A stretch of DNA of 64,000 bases, taken from positions 124,001-188,000 of the forward strand of contig JACKQL020000002.1 in NCBI GenBank assembly GCA_018296165.2, written 5' to 3'. Positions 44,728-55,611 of the stretch are shown here, piece after piece; positions within the stretch are counted from its first letter, which is position 1; the number at the start of each line of letters is the position of its first letter. Source of the DNA: Termitomyces sp. T153. Lineage: Eukaryota > Basidiomycota > Agaricomycetes > Agaricales > Lyophyllaceae. Under the pieces are notes generated by a model that searched no databases, had not been told where the DNA came from, and worked only from the letters and a program-made list of their open reading frames with translations. Position numbers and translations under genes: made by a program.

Positions 44728-47238
44728 ATGTCTGCATTTAACCCCACGTACAACCCAGTCGGTTACCCAACCGACGCCTACGGCCGGCCCATATTGGAAA
44801 ATTCCTACGCCCCATTCTACCCGGGCCCCTTCGCGGACCAATACGTGCCCCGTCACTGGACCCCTGACTCCAACCAGGTGTTCTACGCCCCCTCCATCAG
44901 CCAGGGAATACCCCCAGGCTGGCGCCGCCCTCCCGCATTCCACGCCGATGGCAACAACCCCCGTATCAACCCCAGAGGATACTCCGCAGCACCCTCCAAC
45001 CCCGCCTACCTTCCCCCCGCCCATTACTATGCATACCCAATCCCCGCTGCAGCCCCAGTCCCTCCGGAAGCCACGGATAACTATTCCCCACCCTGCCCAC
45101 CATTCGCCATTCAAACCCCTCCTTCTCCTAGGCAGCAAAGGATCGAAGCCTATGCCCAGCAACGCGACGAAGTCCTCCGCTTCCTCCGCCTGTCCCCTGC
45201 GGATTTTGCAAGGCGTACCCGCACCCTCCTTACCAGCCTAGGCTACCCCGACGCCTCTGCAACCCCGGAGGTCTGGGTGGACCGACTCCTCAACTTCCAC
45301 AAATGCTACCTGCAAGGGAACCTCCCGGAGAATACGCAAGGCACCCTGGGCCTCGACGAGAACTTACGGAACGAGCTCCGCGCCTTGGTCGAAGAAATCC
45401 ACACTAGCCCGAACCCCCGCCCCTTCGAAGATCCCCTGGATCCCGCCCGCTCCTTCCACGTGCAACGTGAGGAACCCGTCGGGACATGAAACGAAGCCCC
45501 ATCTTCCATTCCCCGCCAGCAGGAAGAACTCAACGCGGCCTCCAGCATCTTGAGGAATCTCAACCCCGTGGGGGGGTTGTTCGACCAACCCGCCGCCCAC
45601 ACCCTGGCCCTCTCCGCCCGGCCCCGGGCCAGCTCGGTGCCCAGCGCCTTCCGAACCTGGGATCAACCCGCCATCCCCGAAATCTGCTCCCAACGACCGC
45701 CCCTATGCGTCGACGACGACAACCGGACCCTCTCCTATATCGACAAGCGGGGCAACCCTGCCGACGAACACCCCCCGCGCAACGGGCCCCAACGAGACCG
45801 ACCCCCCCACTTTGACCTCCGCGCCCCTCGTAGCAATGCCCCTCCGCCCCGTCCCAACGCCCCAGTCCCCCCGCGACAGCCCCTGGGCCCCGGGGCGCCC
45901 CGACCTCCTCTTTCCGTCAACCCCTCTCGTCCCCCGCCCGCCCCGATGCCTAACCCCCCCAACAACATCAACTATTTCGGACCCCCGAATCCCGGAGGAC
46001 CCTCTCCCCCTCGATGGGCCCCAGGACCCGCCCCGGGTAGTGTAGGTCAAAACCCCGGTGGGGGACCACCCAATGGTGGACCCCCAGGAGGATGGGGCCC
46101 GGCGATGGACAACTTTCCCCCCCAGCGTGGAAACGGAAACAACTACTACTACTACTACAATGCCGGACCCCCACCTCGAACTCAAAACTCGCAGGACGAT
46201 ACCCGCGACGCACTGGCCCGGGAAGGAAAGCTCGACATCCAGAAGCCCGAACCCTTCACCGGCCGCGACCCCCGGAAGTGGCGAATCTTCCTGACCCAGT
46301 GTTTAACTATGTTTCAAGCTAAGCCCATCACCTTTCAGCTTGAGAGCTCATGAGTAGCCTTTGCCGCATCATACTTACAGGGCATCGCCTTCAACCACTA
46401 CACCGTGCTACTCCGGTTTGACCCCAACAATCCCGTACTCTCCCATTGGCTCGCTTTCACTCAAGAGTTCTCAAGTAAGTTTGGCGTCTTTGACACCGTA
46501 GCAGAGGCGGAGGAAAATCTCTTCAACCTCCGAATGCGCGACAACGAACGCTTCACGACCTTCATCGTACGATTTGAACAAGAGGCCTACGAGACCGGCT
46601 GGAATTACAACGCCCTCCGGTTCGCCCTCCATCGTGCCCTGCCCCAACGGATCAAGGACGTCCTTCGCCTCGCGCCCAAACAAACCACCTACGACGGGTA
46701 CAAGGCGCTCGTTACCCAGGTCGACCAACGTTATTGGGAAGATCGCAGTGAAAACACAGCGCCCCGGACCTCGTGGAATACCTCCGGTAACACCAACTGG
46801 CAGGCCAGAGCGACCAATGGCATCCGATCCACCATCCCCGCCAACCCTGCTGACCCCGCACCCCGCTTTCCCCCAGGCCGCGGAGTCCCCAACACTAACC
46901 GGCCCCCGGGGCAACGACCACCTGCCCAGCTCAACGCCGCCAACCTCCACGACACCCCAGTACCCCTGGATACCAACCCCGATGATCGCGACGACATCCC
47001 GGACCCCGCCGACGATCAGGAGGCCCTATGCGCAAACAGGATCCAGGACAGTCAGTGGATCGACGTGCCGGAAGAAACGCAGGAGAGACGACGGAAGGAG
47101 GGCATGTGCATCCTATGTGGTGAGCAGGGACATTTTATTCGCAGTTGCCCTAAACGACAGGTGATGGGACGCGCTGTGTGGACGATCGACGGAGAAGACT
47201 GCAACTACCAGTTCACGGAAAATGAGTCGGCGGTTTAG
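44728..47238 (+). pseudogene. Element E gag, one frame with two TGA stops
   Basis: A single frame of 837 codons from ATG 44728 to TAG 47236-47238, broken only by TGA at 45487 and 46351. The N-terminal half is Pro/Tyr/Asn-rich and the middle very Pro-rich (45780-46100). The capsid-type domain runs about 46240-46760 (KPEPFTGRDPRKWRIFLTQC onward, FSSKFGVFDTVAEAEENL, RFALHRALPQRIKDVL). A zinc knuckle CILCGEQGHFIRSCP at about 47107 is canonical C-x2-C-x4-H-x4-C. At the second stop element G has CAA where E has TGA, pointing to an ancestral CGA. Gag packages the RNA. Confidence 0.9.
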
Positions 47239-50200
47239 GTCTGGAAGACGCACTAGACCGCGGACCACATCCCGACGTCTTCTCCGCCCCAGCCACACTC
47301 CTCCGCGCAATGATGCTCGCCCCAGACAACCCCCCAGCACACCTCCCCTCTCAATCCTCCACAAACCTCCTGCTCCGCACCACTCTTCCCTTCACCGACA
47401 AACCCGTCCCCACACTAGTCGACAGCGGCGCCACCAATAACTTTATTGACGAATCCCTGGCAGCGCTCGCCCCACAACCCCTCCGCTGTCTTCCCGCCCC
47501 GATCCCCCTCAAACTCTTTGACGGAGACTCTACCCCAGTGGGAGACATCACTCATTGCCTAGAAACGACCCTGACCTTTGCCAACGGACAACAGCAAGAA
47601 CTCCGATTACTCGTCACAAAATTACACCCCTCTGCCCCCGTCGTCTTAGGGTTCTCATGGCTCCGCTCCACCAATCCCCGTGTCGATTGGCCCAGTCTCA
47701 CACTACGCCTCGACCGGGACAACCCCACCAACTCCGGACCGGTGCCCTTCCATGTCTCACCCCCCTCCGAGAGCTCCGAGACCACGATCAGCCCACCCCG
47801 GACCCCGCCGCAACTTCGCTCTAGGTCTGCGCGATTGTTCGTCATCTATGTCCGACTTGGCGGCTCGCTCAAGGTACTTCCCGCCCTCGTAGACAGCGGC
47901 ACCTCCGGTGTCTTCGTCAGCAACCAACTCGACCTCCGACGCAACGACCTCAACAAACCCCTCGAGCTCCAACTCTTCGATGGGAGCCCCACCACGACAA
48001 GAATCACGCAGTACCACGACAACACCCTCACCCTTGATAACGACCTGCAGTTCCAGGCCCGACTCCTCGTTACCCAACTACCCCCATCGACCCCAATCAT
48101 GCTCGGACTCCCGTGGCTGCGAGACGTCAACCCCGACATCAACTGGAAGAACCTTACCATGCAATTCCCCGGCCCCGAAGCAAGCTTAGCAGCCGCCATC
48201 CACCTCCGCTTCCAGCCTATCCCGGACCCCGACGCCACCCCGGATCTGACTGCTACACCTACGGGACCTGGCCCTGTCGACTCCGGAAACCTCGACATTA
48301 AAATCATCGGCGCCGTCCCCTTCGCGCGCCTCCTACGAGAAGGCACCCCCGCCTTCCAGTTGCAAGTCACGCCGGCCCTACCGGAGGAATACCTCCGCGC
48401 AGGGACTACCACGCCAGAAAAGAAGACAGAGGAACAGATCCTATCTGAAGTAGTTCCCCCGGAGTATCATAAGTTTGCTGACGTGTTCTCCGAAGGAAGT
48501 GCCAAGGAACTCCCTCCGCACCGCTCCTACGACCACCAGATCGACCTCGAAGAAGGCACCTCACCCCCGTTTGGCAAGATCTACAACATGTTCGAAATCG
48601 AGCTCCGGGCCCTGAAGGAGTACCTCGACAAGATGCTCGGCAAAGGTTTCATACGTCCCTCAATCTCCGCGGCTGGTGCTCCGGTTCTGTTCGCCAAGAA
48701 AAAAAACGGATCCCTCTGACTCTGTGTGGATTATTGGGGACTCAACAAAGTCACCAAGAAGAACCGGTACCCCCTCCCCTTAATCGGAGACCTTGTTGAT
48801 CGCCTTCGCAGCGCCAAGATTTACATGAAAATCGACCTTTGTTCCGGCTACAACAACGTCCGGATCGCCCCGGGGCATGAATGGAAGACCGCCTTTCGCA
48901 CCCACTACGGCCTCTTTGAGTATCTCGTAATGCCCTTCGGAATGACTAACTCCCCCGCCACCTTCCAGTACTTCATGAACGACATCTTTCACGACATGAA
49001 CGACGTCTTTGTCATCGTATATTTGGACGATATCCTGATCTACTCGAATTCGCCGGCGGAGCATTCGGAGCACGTCCGCTGTGTCCTGGAACGACTCCGA
49101 GAGTATCACCTTCATGCTAAACCCGAAAAGTGCTCATTCCACACAGCGGAAGTCGAATATCTTGGGGTCATCATCACCCCCGACGGTGTGCGCATGGACC
49201 CCGCCAAGGTCAACGCGATACTCAACTGGCCCTCCCCGCGGAACGTCAAGGAGGTACAGTCATTCTTGGGGTTTGCTAACTTCTATTGCCGCTTCATCGA
49301 CAACTACTCTGGTTTCACCAAACCCCTCAACCGGCTCACAAGGAAAGACACCCCTTGGGATTGGGGCAGCAAGTGCCAGAGCGTATTCCTCCTCCTGAAG
49401 AAGGCCTTCACCTCCGCTCCAGTCCTCCGCCATTTTGACCCCTCCCTACCGATCGTGCTCGAATGTGACACCTCTGACTATGCTATCGCCGGGATACTCT
49501 CCCAGTCGAACTCGGGGGGCAAGGATCTCCGCCCCATCGCCTTCTACACCCGATCAATGATCCCAGCAGAACTCAACTACGACATTTACAACAAGGAACT
49601 CCTTGCGATTGTCGAAGCCTTTCGTCAGTGGCGGGCCTACCTTGAAGGGTCCCCGCACCGCATCCAAGTCTACTCCGACCACAATAACCTGCAATATTTC
49701 ACGACCACGAAACAGCTCAGCCGCCGCCAGGCTCAATGGTCCGAAACCCTTTCGGAGTACGATTTTACCATTCACTACCGCCCCGGGCGACTCGGCGCAA
49801 AGCCCGACGCCCTCACTCGGAGACCTGACGTGTATCCGAAGAAATCGTTCAAAACCGAATGGAATGCATTCAACCATCGAGTGGTAATCCCACCCGAACA
49901 TCTACATGCCGTGCTGATTTTAAACAAAGAAGAAATCCTCCAGCAAATCAGGAATTCACCCCCGGACCCCTTCTTCAACCAGCACGACCCCCGCAACAAC
50001 CCTGATGAGTTGAGCATAGGCAACCCCTTTTCGCTATCCCCAGACCACTGCCTGCTGCTCCGAAGTGGACGAATCTATGCCCCGGACCACAAGTCCATTC
50101 GCCTCGACATACTCCGGCAGCACCACGATCACAAACTCCGGGGGCACCCAGGAATTCGTAAGACCCTTCAACTCATCTCCCAGACTTATTTTTGGCCAGG

Positions 50201-51353
50201 AATGAAGAAGGACGTCACGCGATACGTGAGGGCCTGCGAACCCTGCCTACGGGCCAAAGTCCCCCGCCATCGCCCCCATGGATTACTGAAACCCCTCCCC
50301 GTCGGTCGCCGCCCCTGGTCCTCAATATCGATGGATCATATCGTTGAACTCCCCGACTCCGAAGGTTTCGACGCAATTCTCATCGTCGTCTGCCGCCTTA
50401 CCAAGCAAGCCCTCTTTATTCCCTGCCACACCACTGACACCGCCCCGGATTTCGCTAAACTATTTCTAGAACACGTATTCTCCAAACACGGACTTCCCGA
50501 CGACATCGTCTCTGACCGTGGACCCCTATTCGTATCTTATTTCTGGCAATCACTGTGCAAGGCACTTGAGATCAAAACCAACCTCTCCACCGCCTACCAC
50601 CCGGAAACCAACGGGCAAACCGAGCGCGTAAACCAGACGTTAGAACAGTATCTTCGCCTCTACGTTGACTATTTACAGAATGACTGGCGCGCGGAGCTCC
50701 CCCTCACCGAATTCACCTACAACAACACGCCTCACTCCGCCACCAGAGTTTCCCCCTTTTACGCCAACAAGGGCTACAACCTCCGACTCACGCTGTCCCT
50801 CAAGGACATCCCCTCCCACGTGGCCCACAAAGTCACCGAGGACCTCCGATCCCTCCACCAATTCCTCCGGGACGAGATCGACACCGCCAACCAAGCCTAC
50901 TCCAAGCACGCCGACGCCCGTCGCCAGCCGACCCCCGACTGGCCCCCCGGCACCTTGGTCTGGCTCGACCGACAAAATCTTAAGACCCGGAGGCCTTCTA
51001 TCAAACTCGACCACAAATGCTTCGGCCCATTCAAGATCCTCCGGAAGGTCTCCACCCACGCTTACAAGCTCGACCTGCCTCCGGGTCTGAAGGGCCTCCA
51101 CCCTGTGTTCCACGTTCGACTCCTTGAAAGGCACGCTCCAGACCCCTTCCCTGGCCAACGCCCCAGCCGACCGCCCCCCGTCGAAGTCGAGGATGAGTAT
51201 CACTACGAGGTCGACGAGATCCTTGACTCCCGGGTAGTTCGCGGCCAACTCCAGTACTTGGTCCGCTGGAAAGGCTACAGACCTGAGGATGACACGTGGG
51301 AACCCCAAAAGAACCTCGACAGAGCCCCCGACAAACTCCGGGACTTCCACTGA
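47226..51353 (+). pseudogene. Element E pol polyprotein, one TGA from intact
   Basis: One frame of 1376 codons with a single TGA at 48717-48719, where the family has Arg (GSL-R-LCVDY), so CGA to TGA. Domains: retropepsin 1 (DSGAT, 47421), retropepsin 2 (DSGTS, 47892), RT (YLDD 49020-49031; DYWGLN is usually DYRGLN, again C to T), RNase H ([11 protein letters not shown], about 49460), integrase with HHCC (50120-50250), core residues in [12 protein letters not shown] and GQTERVNQ, then a chromodomain at the end ([25 protein letters not shown], 51205-51280). The frame opens at 47226, overlapping gag by 13 nt in the -1 frame. It produces and inserts the element's cDNA. Confidence 0.93.
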
Positions 51354-51619
51354 CGGAATCCCGCCAAGCCCGGGAACCCCCGGGACTGACCCAACACAGT
51401 TGGCAATAGTGGGCGTAACCCCCGCCTCTGGGTTCACCAGGGATTCAACTCCCACCAATACTCTCCTACGTGTTTCCACTTACTCCTCTCCTCGCTCTAT
51501 CTGAAATTCCCCACACTCAGCAGAAGGTCCGAAGACTGTATGGGAGCAAGTAGTATACAGGTATATACTCAAACAAGAAATGGGCAGGGAACAGGTCAGC
51601 GACGGGGTCCGAATTCCCC
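51354..51619. other. Interval between pol and the antisense gene of element E
   Basis: 266 bp between two convergent genes (pol on plus, antisense gene on minus). It has to hold both 3' ends. No clear terminator or frame is seen. AT content rises around 51480-51600. Confidence 0.5.
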
Positions 51620-53315
51620 TCACTCTCCCTCCTCCTCCGACACCAACCCCGCTACCCTTCCCACCATGAACACCTCCAACTGTGCCACTACTGCCGCCAG
51701 GACCTCGGGTTGCCTGGGGAGCGGTTCCCCCACATCCGTCGCTATCTCCCACCACGCCCCGGGGTCTGCCGTCGCCCTCTGCCGATGCCCTGCCAACAGG
51801 CGCCCCATCTGCGTAACCCCTTGACCCAACTCCGGTGGAAGGTCCCCAGGCATCCTCGCCAACCCATCATGGATGGACCCCAGCGCTGCCGACGCTCCGT
51901 CAAGAAGGATGCGATGCTCCCGGGCCCAGTCTGTGGAACCCGAATCAGCGCTTAGGAGAAGAAAGCGGGAAGACCACTCACGAAGCACTCCTCGCCGGCC
52001 TGAGGCCGCCTCGTTAGCGAGCCACTCCTCCCGCCGCCGCGTCCTCTCCACCGCTGCCTGGACTTCCCCAGCGCTGGAACCCTGCTGAGTCTCCCGCACC
52101 CCTGAGCCTCCTGCCTGCTGCGTCGCCACCTCTGCCGCCTCCACCCGTGCCTGCAAATGCACCGTCCGCACCTCCAACTCCTGCAGACGAGATAATCGCT
52201 CCGCGGCAGTCCCGATGGCGACGTCCTTGTCTTTCCGTGCCAGGTCCCGCTCCCTCCGAACCCCGTCCAACTCCCATCGAGCCCTGTCCCTCTCCTTCCG
52301 TACCCCCTGAATCTCCTCCTCACGTATGACCAACAACCGTTCCAAGCCCTCTACCCAATGCCACAGATAGGCCTCCGCAACTGACCACGACCTGTCTGCG
52401 GACTGCTCAACGGGGGCTCTGGACGTAGGGGAATACACCGCGGAACCAGGGGGGCCCCCCATCACCTGCTCACCCCGCGCCCGCTTACTGGGACCCGCCT
52501 CGGGTGAAGGGGACGCCCTCCGTTTCCCTTTCTCCTGCCTGGAAGGGGCCCCCTCCTTCCGTCCACCCCGCGGAGGGCCCACCTTCATGACAGGCGCGCT
52601 GACCTGTTCCCCTTCCCCAGCTCCGGAGCCCCTCCCCGACACCCTGCCCTTCTGTCCTTCCTCCAGCTGCGCTGCAACCCAATCCTGGTCCCACCCTTGC
52701 TCTGCCACAACGCAAACGGCCCGCCAGCTCAGGGTGACGGAGCACTTCTCGTGCCGCGAACAGCACAGAAGGCACACCAATGTGTCCCGCCGTACCCCCG
52801 ACGCCGGTTCCTCAAACTCACACTGCTCCCCTTGTCGGGTACAAGACGCACACTGCAGGGGCATGTTAGTCCGGGAGACATGAAGCTAAGTGACCACTCA
52901 CCGGAGCCGCCGCCTGACACCACTCGAGGGTGGGGGGACCCCTTGCCCGACCCACCGCCTCGGCAAACTGCTCCGGCGTCACCTCCGCCTGGACCACCCT
53001 CGAACCCTCTGGGACAAGCCGGACCACCCCCAGGCGAATGCCAGACTTGGAACGCGTAGAAGTGACCACGCCCGCCGGGGGCTGCGTCGCATCCGCACCA
53101 GACGGTGGCCCTGAGGGACCAGCCACGGCCACGGACAACTCTGCGAAGGGACGATCAGCGTCCTGGAGTACATGGAACGGGCGGCACTCACGACTACGGT
53201 ACATCGCCTCGACCCGATGGCGATCTTGGCGACCCTCCAAATCTTCGGAGGACGACGGCTGGGAAGGCGGGGACGGTGACCTAGATGCTGTGGGAGAATA
53301 AGCTGAAGAAGACAT
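51620..53315 (-). CDS. Antisense gene of element E: two-exon Cys-rich coiled-coil protein, function unknown
   Basis: Exon 1 is 53315-52902 (138 codons) and exon 2 is 52852-51620 (410 codons plus stop). The 49-nt intron 52901-52853 has GTGAGT, a CTAAC branch site and CAG, and keeps phase 0. Without splicing, exon 1 ends within 11 codons. Exon 1 is Ser/Pro-rich. The splice joins WCQAAAP to CASCTRQGEQCEF, then CLLCCSRHEKCS, a C-x2-C-x6-C...C-x2-CC-x5-C cluster likely to bind zinc. Next is a basic, Gly/Pro/Lys-rich stretch (near 52450-52640), then a long heptad-like Arg/Glu/Leu region (about 52090-52370, LERLLVIREEEIQGVRKERD). Start context is TTGCCATGTC. No stops or frameshifts, unlike gag and pol. 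A nuclear or chromatin role is possible but not shown. Confidence 0.8.
52853..52901 (-). other. Intron of the E antisense gene (49 nt)
   Basis: Minus strand GTGAGT ... GGACTAACATGCCCCTGCAG. Donor, branch site 16-20 nt before the acceptor, and acceptor are all canonical for basidiomycete introns. Removing it joins two long frames in phase. Confidence 0.8.
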
Positions 53316-53363
53316 GGCAACAAGCTGGCGGACTCCTGGGTGCGCCCACCCCCTTTTAATAAG
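53316..53363 (-). promoter_or_regulatory. TATA-like element upstream of the antisense gene
   Basis: Minus strand CTTATTAAAAGGGGG (about 53365-53350) lies some 40 nt upstream of the start codon. A start about 30 nt downstream would give a very short 5' leader. Position and AT-rich content in GC-rich DNA are the only evidence. Confidence 0.45.
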
Positions 53364-53436
53364 TTAAGAAGGGGCCCCTGACGAACGGCGGCCGCACCTC
53401 GACTTCCTTCCCCACGCCGCCACTGCTCGCTGCAGT

Positions 53437-53454
53437 TTGATCAATATTGATCAA
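53437..53454. promoter_or_regulatory. 18-bp perfect palindrome upstream of the antisense gene
   Basis: TTGATCAATATTGATCAA, perfectly self-complementary and AT-rich within GC-rich sequence. It lies 122 bp upstream of the antisense start and 76 bp from the 3' LTR. It looks like a site for a dimeric DNA-binding protein; the protein is unknown. Confidence 0.5.
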
Positions 53455-53516
53455 CTTCGATTCCCATGGCCTACCGGTCCCCGACTCGCTCCCCGCGTCT
53501 CGAGGGTCTTGACGTT

Positions 53517-53526
53517 GAAGGGGGGG
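53517..53526 (+). other. Polypurine tract of element E
   Basis: GAAGGGGGGG three bases before the 3' LTR, the primer site for plus-strand cDNA synthesis. Confidence 0.88.
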
Positions 53527-53529
53527 TGA

Positions 53530-54527
53530 TGTCACGACCCACTCCCTAGCTCCCTAGACACTGCTCCCAACCCCTCCCGATTTCCCGCTTAACTCCCCGG
53601 GACCCCGCCCACACTTTCGACGCCCACACTGGACAACTCTGACGCTCCTCCGGCAAACCCCGACGGCAACTCCCTCTCCGTAGCCATCAACACCCCCTTG
53701 AAACCTTCCCCCACCGTTCCTGGCCACGTCATACGTCCCCGACCCCCTACCCTAGTTTACCCGACCCGTCCCGGAGTGTCACGACGTCCCCAGAGCGGCC
53801 GCGCCCCCAACTGATCCCATCAGAATACAGCCGCGGCCCGACCTTGGGTTGTACCCAACACCCGTCGACTCAGTACAGCTCCATTGACCCCCGCCATCAT
53901 ATCCGCCGCCTCAGAGGCACCCAGTAGTCGGTATATAAGTCATAGAATAACTCCTCGAACTTTAGTCTTGATATTACATTTTACCGGTTTCCTATGTTTC
54001 GTCTCTCGTCTCGTCTCTATTTCTGTTTCTAGGTTTTGAATCTATCTTTTCTCAGTCTCGTCTCGTCTCCATCTCGTCTCGACTGTACATATTTCCTTTG
54101 TTCCTCTGAAGTTCCCTTGCTCCCTACGTCAGTACAAACTCCGCGCACGCGCCACGACCTGAACATTCCTAACGACAACTCCGGACCTCACTACCCGCTC
54201 GGCCCCGGAACCCACCAAGCCCCGGTAATCCCCTGTCCGACCCAACCCTGCCCCCCAACAGCCGAGAAGCCTCCGCCTACCCCGCAATCTACTTGTGCGC
54301 CCACTAACTAGCCCTGACACCCGCCCTGGGTCAACGACCAGTACCTCCGGTCTTAGACCCTTCTGAATCACTCAGGACTTACTCAGGCCGCTATCCCTAG
54401 GGACCCCTCGCAAGCTTTCCCCACCTCCGCTCCAACTCCGGGCACCTGGTTATAAACGCAGGACATCGCGTCCGCCTAGTAAGGACTCACCAGTGTACTG
54501 AGCCCCCATCGTCAGCGGAACCTGACA
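53530..54527 (+). repeat. 3' LTR of element E (998 bp)
   Basis: Same length as the 5' LTR with about 16 transitions by eye. TATA box at 53932 and start motif at 53964-53976. Followed by AAAGG (54528-54532), then the rest of LTR F2. Confidence 0.96.
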
Positions 54528-55009
54528 AAAGGGACCCCCAATGCTCCGCCGAACTTCCGCCCATGCCCCGTGCCTACTTTGGCTAACTCCGACACCTCCC
54601 CGGCTAACTCCGACGGCCCCCTGGCCAACTTCAGTGCCTGCCCCGCAGCCACTGACACTTACCCTGGGCCTCCCGAACCCCGAGAACCACCCCCACTGTT
54701 CCCAATCTTTGTCACCCCATCATCAACTAAACACCCTGACCTATTCCGGAGTATCACGACAACCTCGGGGCAACCCACGTTCTCCAATGATCCCATCAAC
54801 ATATCAGCGCGGCATGATCCTCGATCACAACCAACACCCGCCCCCTCCGTCGAGCTCCGCCAAGCCCCGCCGCCACAGCCGACGTACCCCAAAGTCCTCC
54901 GGTAGTCAGTATATAAGTCATCGAGTAGCTCTTCGTACCCTAGTCTTGATATTGCTTAACGTTACTTATGGTCTGATTGTTTTGTGTCTCGTGTCTCGTT
55001 TTCTTATCT

Positions 55010-55066
55010 CAGTCTCCCGGTCTTATCTCAGTCTCCCGGTCTTATCTCAGTCTCCCGGTCTTGTCT
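55010..55066 (+). repeat. Three-copy 19-bp tandem repeat in LTR F2
   Basis: Unit CAGTCTCCCGGTCTTATCT, three copies. The same repeat has five copies in F1 (9456-9550). Confidence 0.9.
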
Positions 55067-55611
55067 CGTCTCCATTTCGTTCTCGTTCTCATTATTGTTT
55101 CGTATCTCTACCCGAATCTACTCTTGTTCCATATCAACCCCATTCCATTTTGTCTGACGCTGTCTCGGTGACTCCGTCCAACCGTTGTGCCCAAGCCTTC
55201 ATCATCCCTAACGACCTCACAAACTCCGCGATTACAATTATGAACCCCGACACTCCTTTACCAGGTCCGAACCTCACTCTTCGCTTGGTCCCAGACCCCA
55301 TCAGCTCCAAATGATCTCCCATCAAACCCCGGCTCCGTCCCCATTGATCACACAGCCACCTACTCCCTTGCTTCCGCAAATCTCCCGTACGGCCTTCTGC
55401 CTGAACCCCGCCAAGACCGTCTCGTTCTCCCACAACCTGACTTCTCCGGACCTCCCCGGATCTGTCTGGATCACATCTCCCCAACTACCCACGCAAGCCA
55501 CCAGGCCCCGGAACGTCTTCAAGTGTTCGGTTACCAATGCAGGGGAATCACGCCCGCCTAGTAAGGACTCGCCCAGTGCAGCTGAGCCCCTGGGGTCAGC
55601 GGAACCTGACA

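Larger units (their letters stand above)
43698..54527 (+). mobile_element. Element E: nearly intact Ty3/gypsy chromovirus with an antisense gene
   Basis: 10.83 kb, with two 998-bp LTRs and an exact target duplication AAAGG (43693-43697, 54528-54532). Order: LTR, 13-nt self-priming site, gag, pol (two retropepsin domains, RT, RNase H, integrase, chromodomain), antisense gene, polypurine tract, LTR. It is GC- and CpG-rich, unlike most of the window. The LTRs differ at about 16 sites by eye, all transitions and most at CpG, so the insertion is recent. Only three in-frame stops interrupt gag and pol, and each can be explained by CGA to TGA. Confidence 0.96.
43637..55611 (+). repeat. LTR F2, solo LTR split by element E
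   Basis: Parts are 43637-43697 and 54533-55611, together about 1140 bp. They match solo LTR F1 (8905-10095) across the break. It starts TGTCACGACCCGTTCC and ends GCGGAACCTGACA. The target duplication GCCTG is exact (43632-43636, 55612-55616). It has TATATAAG and AGTCTTGATATT as in F1, and three 19-bp tandem repeats (55010-55066). No internal element sequence is attached. Confidence 0.93.

Noticed and set aside
44701..45162. Minus-strand Gly/Arg-rich frame at the start of E gag
   Set aside because: Antisense of the Pro-rich gag; a decayed version in G shows that only the pattern of gag is kept.
45550..46320. Several overlapping open frames on both strands in the Pro-rich part of E gag
   Set aside because: High GC and lack of T-rich stops open all frames here; only the gag frame has domain content and a homologue in G.
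50673..51479. 268-codon minus-strand frame under E integrase
   Set aside because: It is the exact shadow of the integrase/chromodomain frame; no motif, no start context, and no counterpart in G.
54541..55314. 257-codon plus-strand frame
   Set aside because: Lies wholly within LTR F2 and includes the tandem repeat; not a gene.
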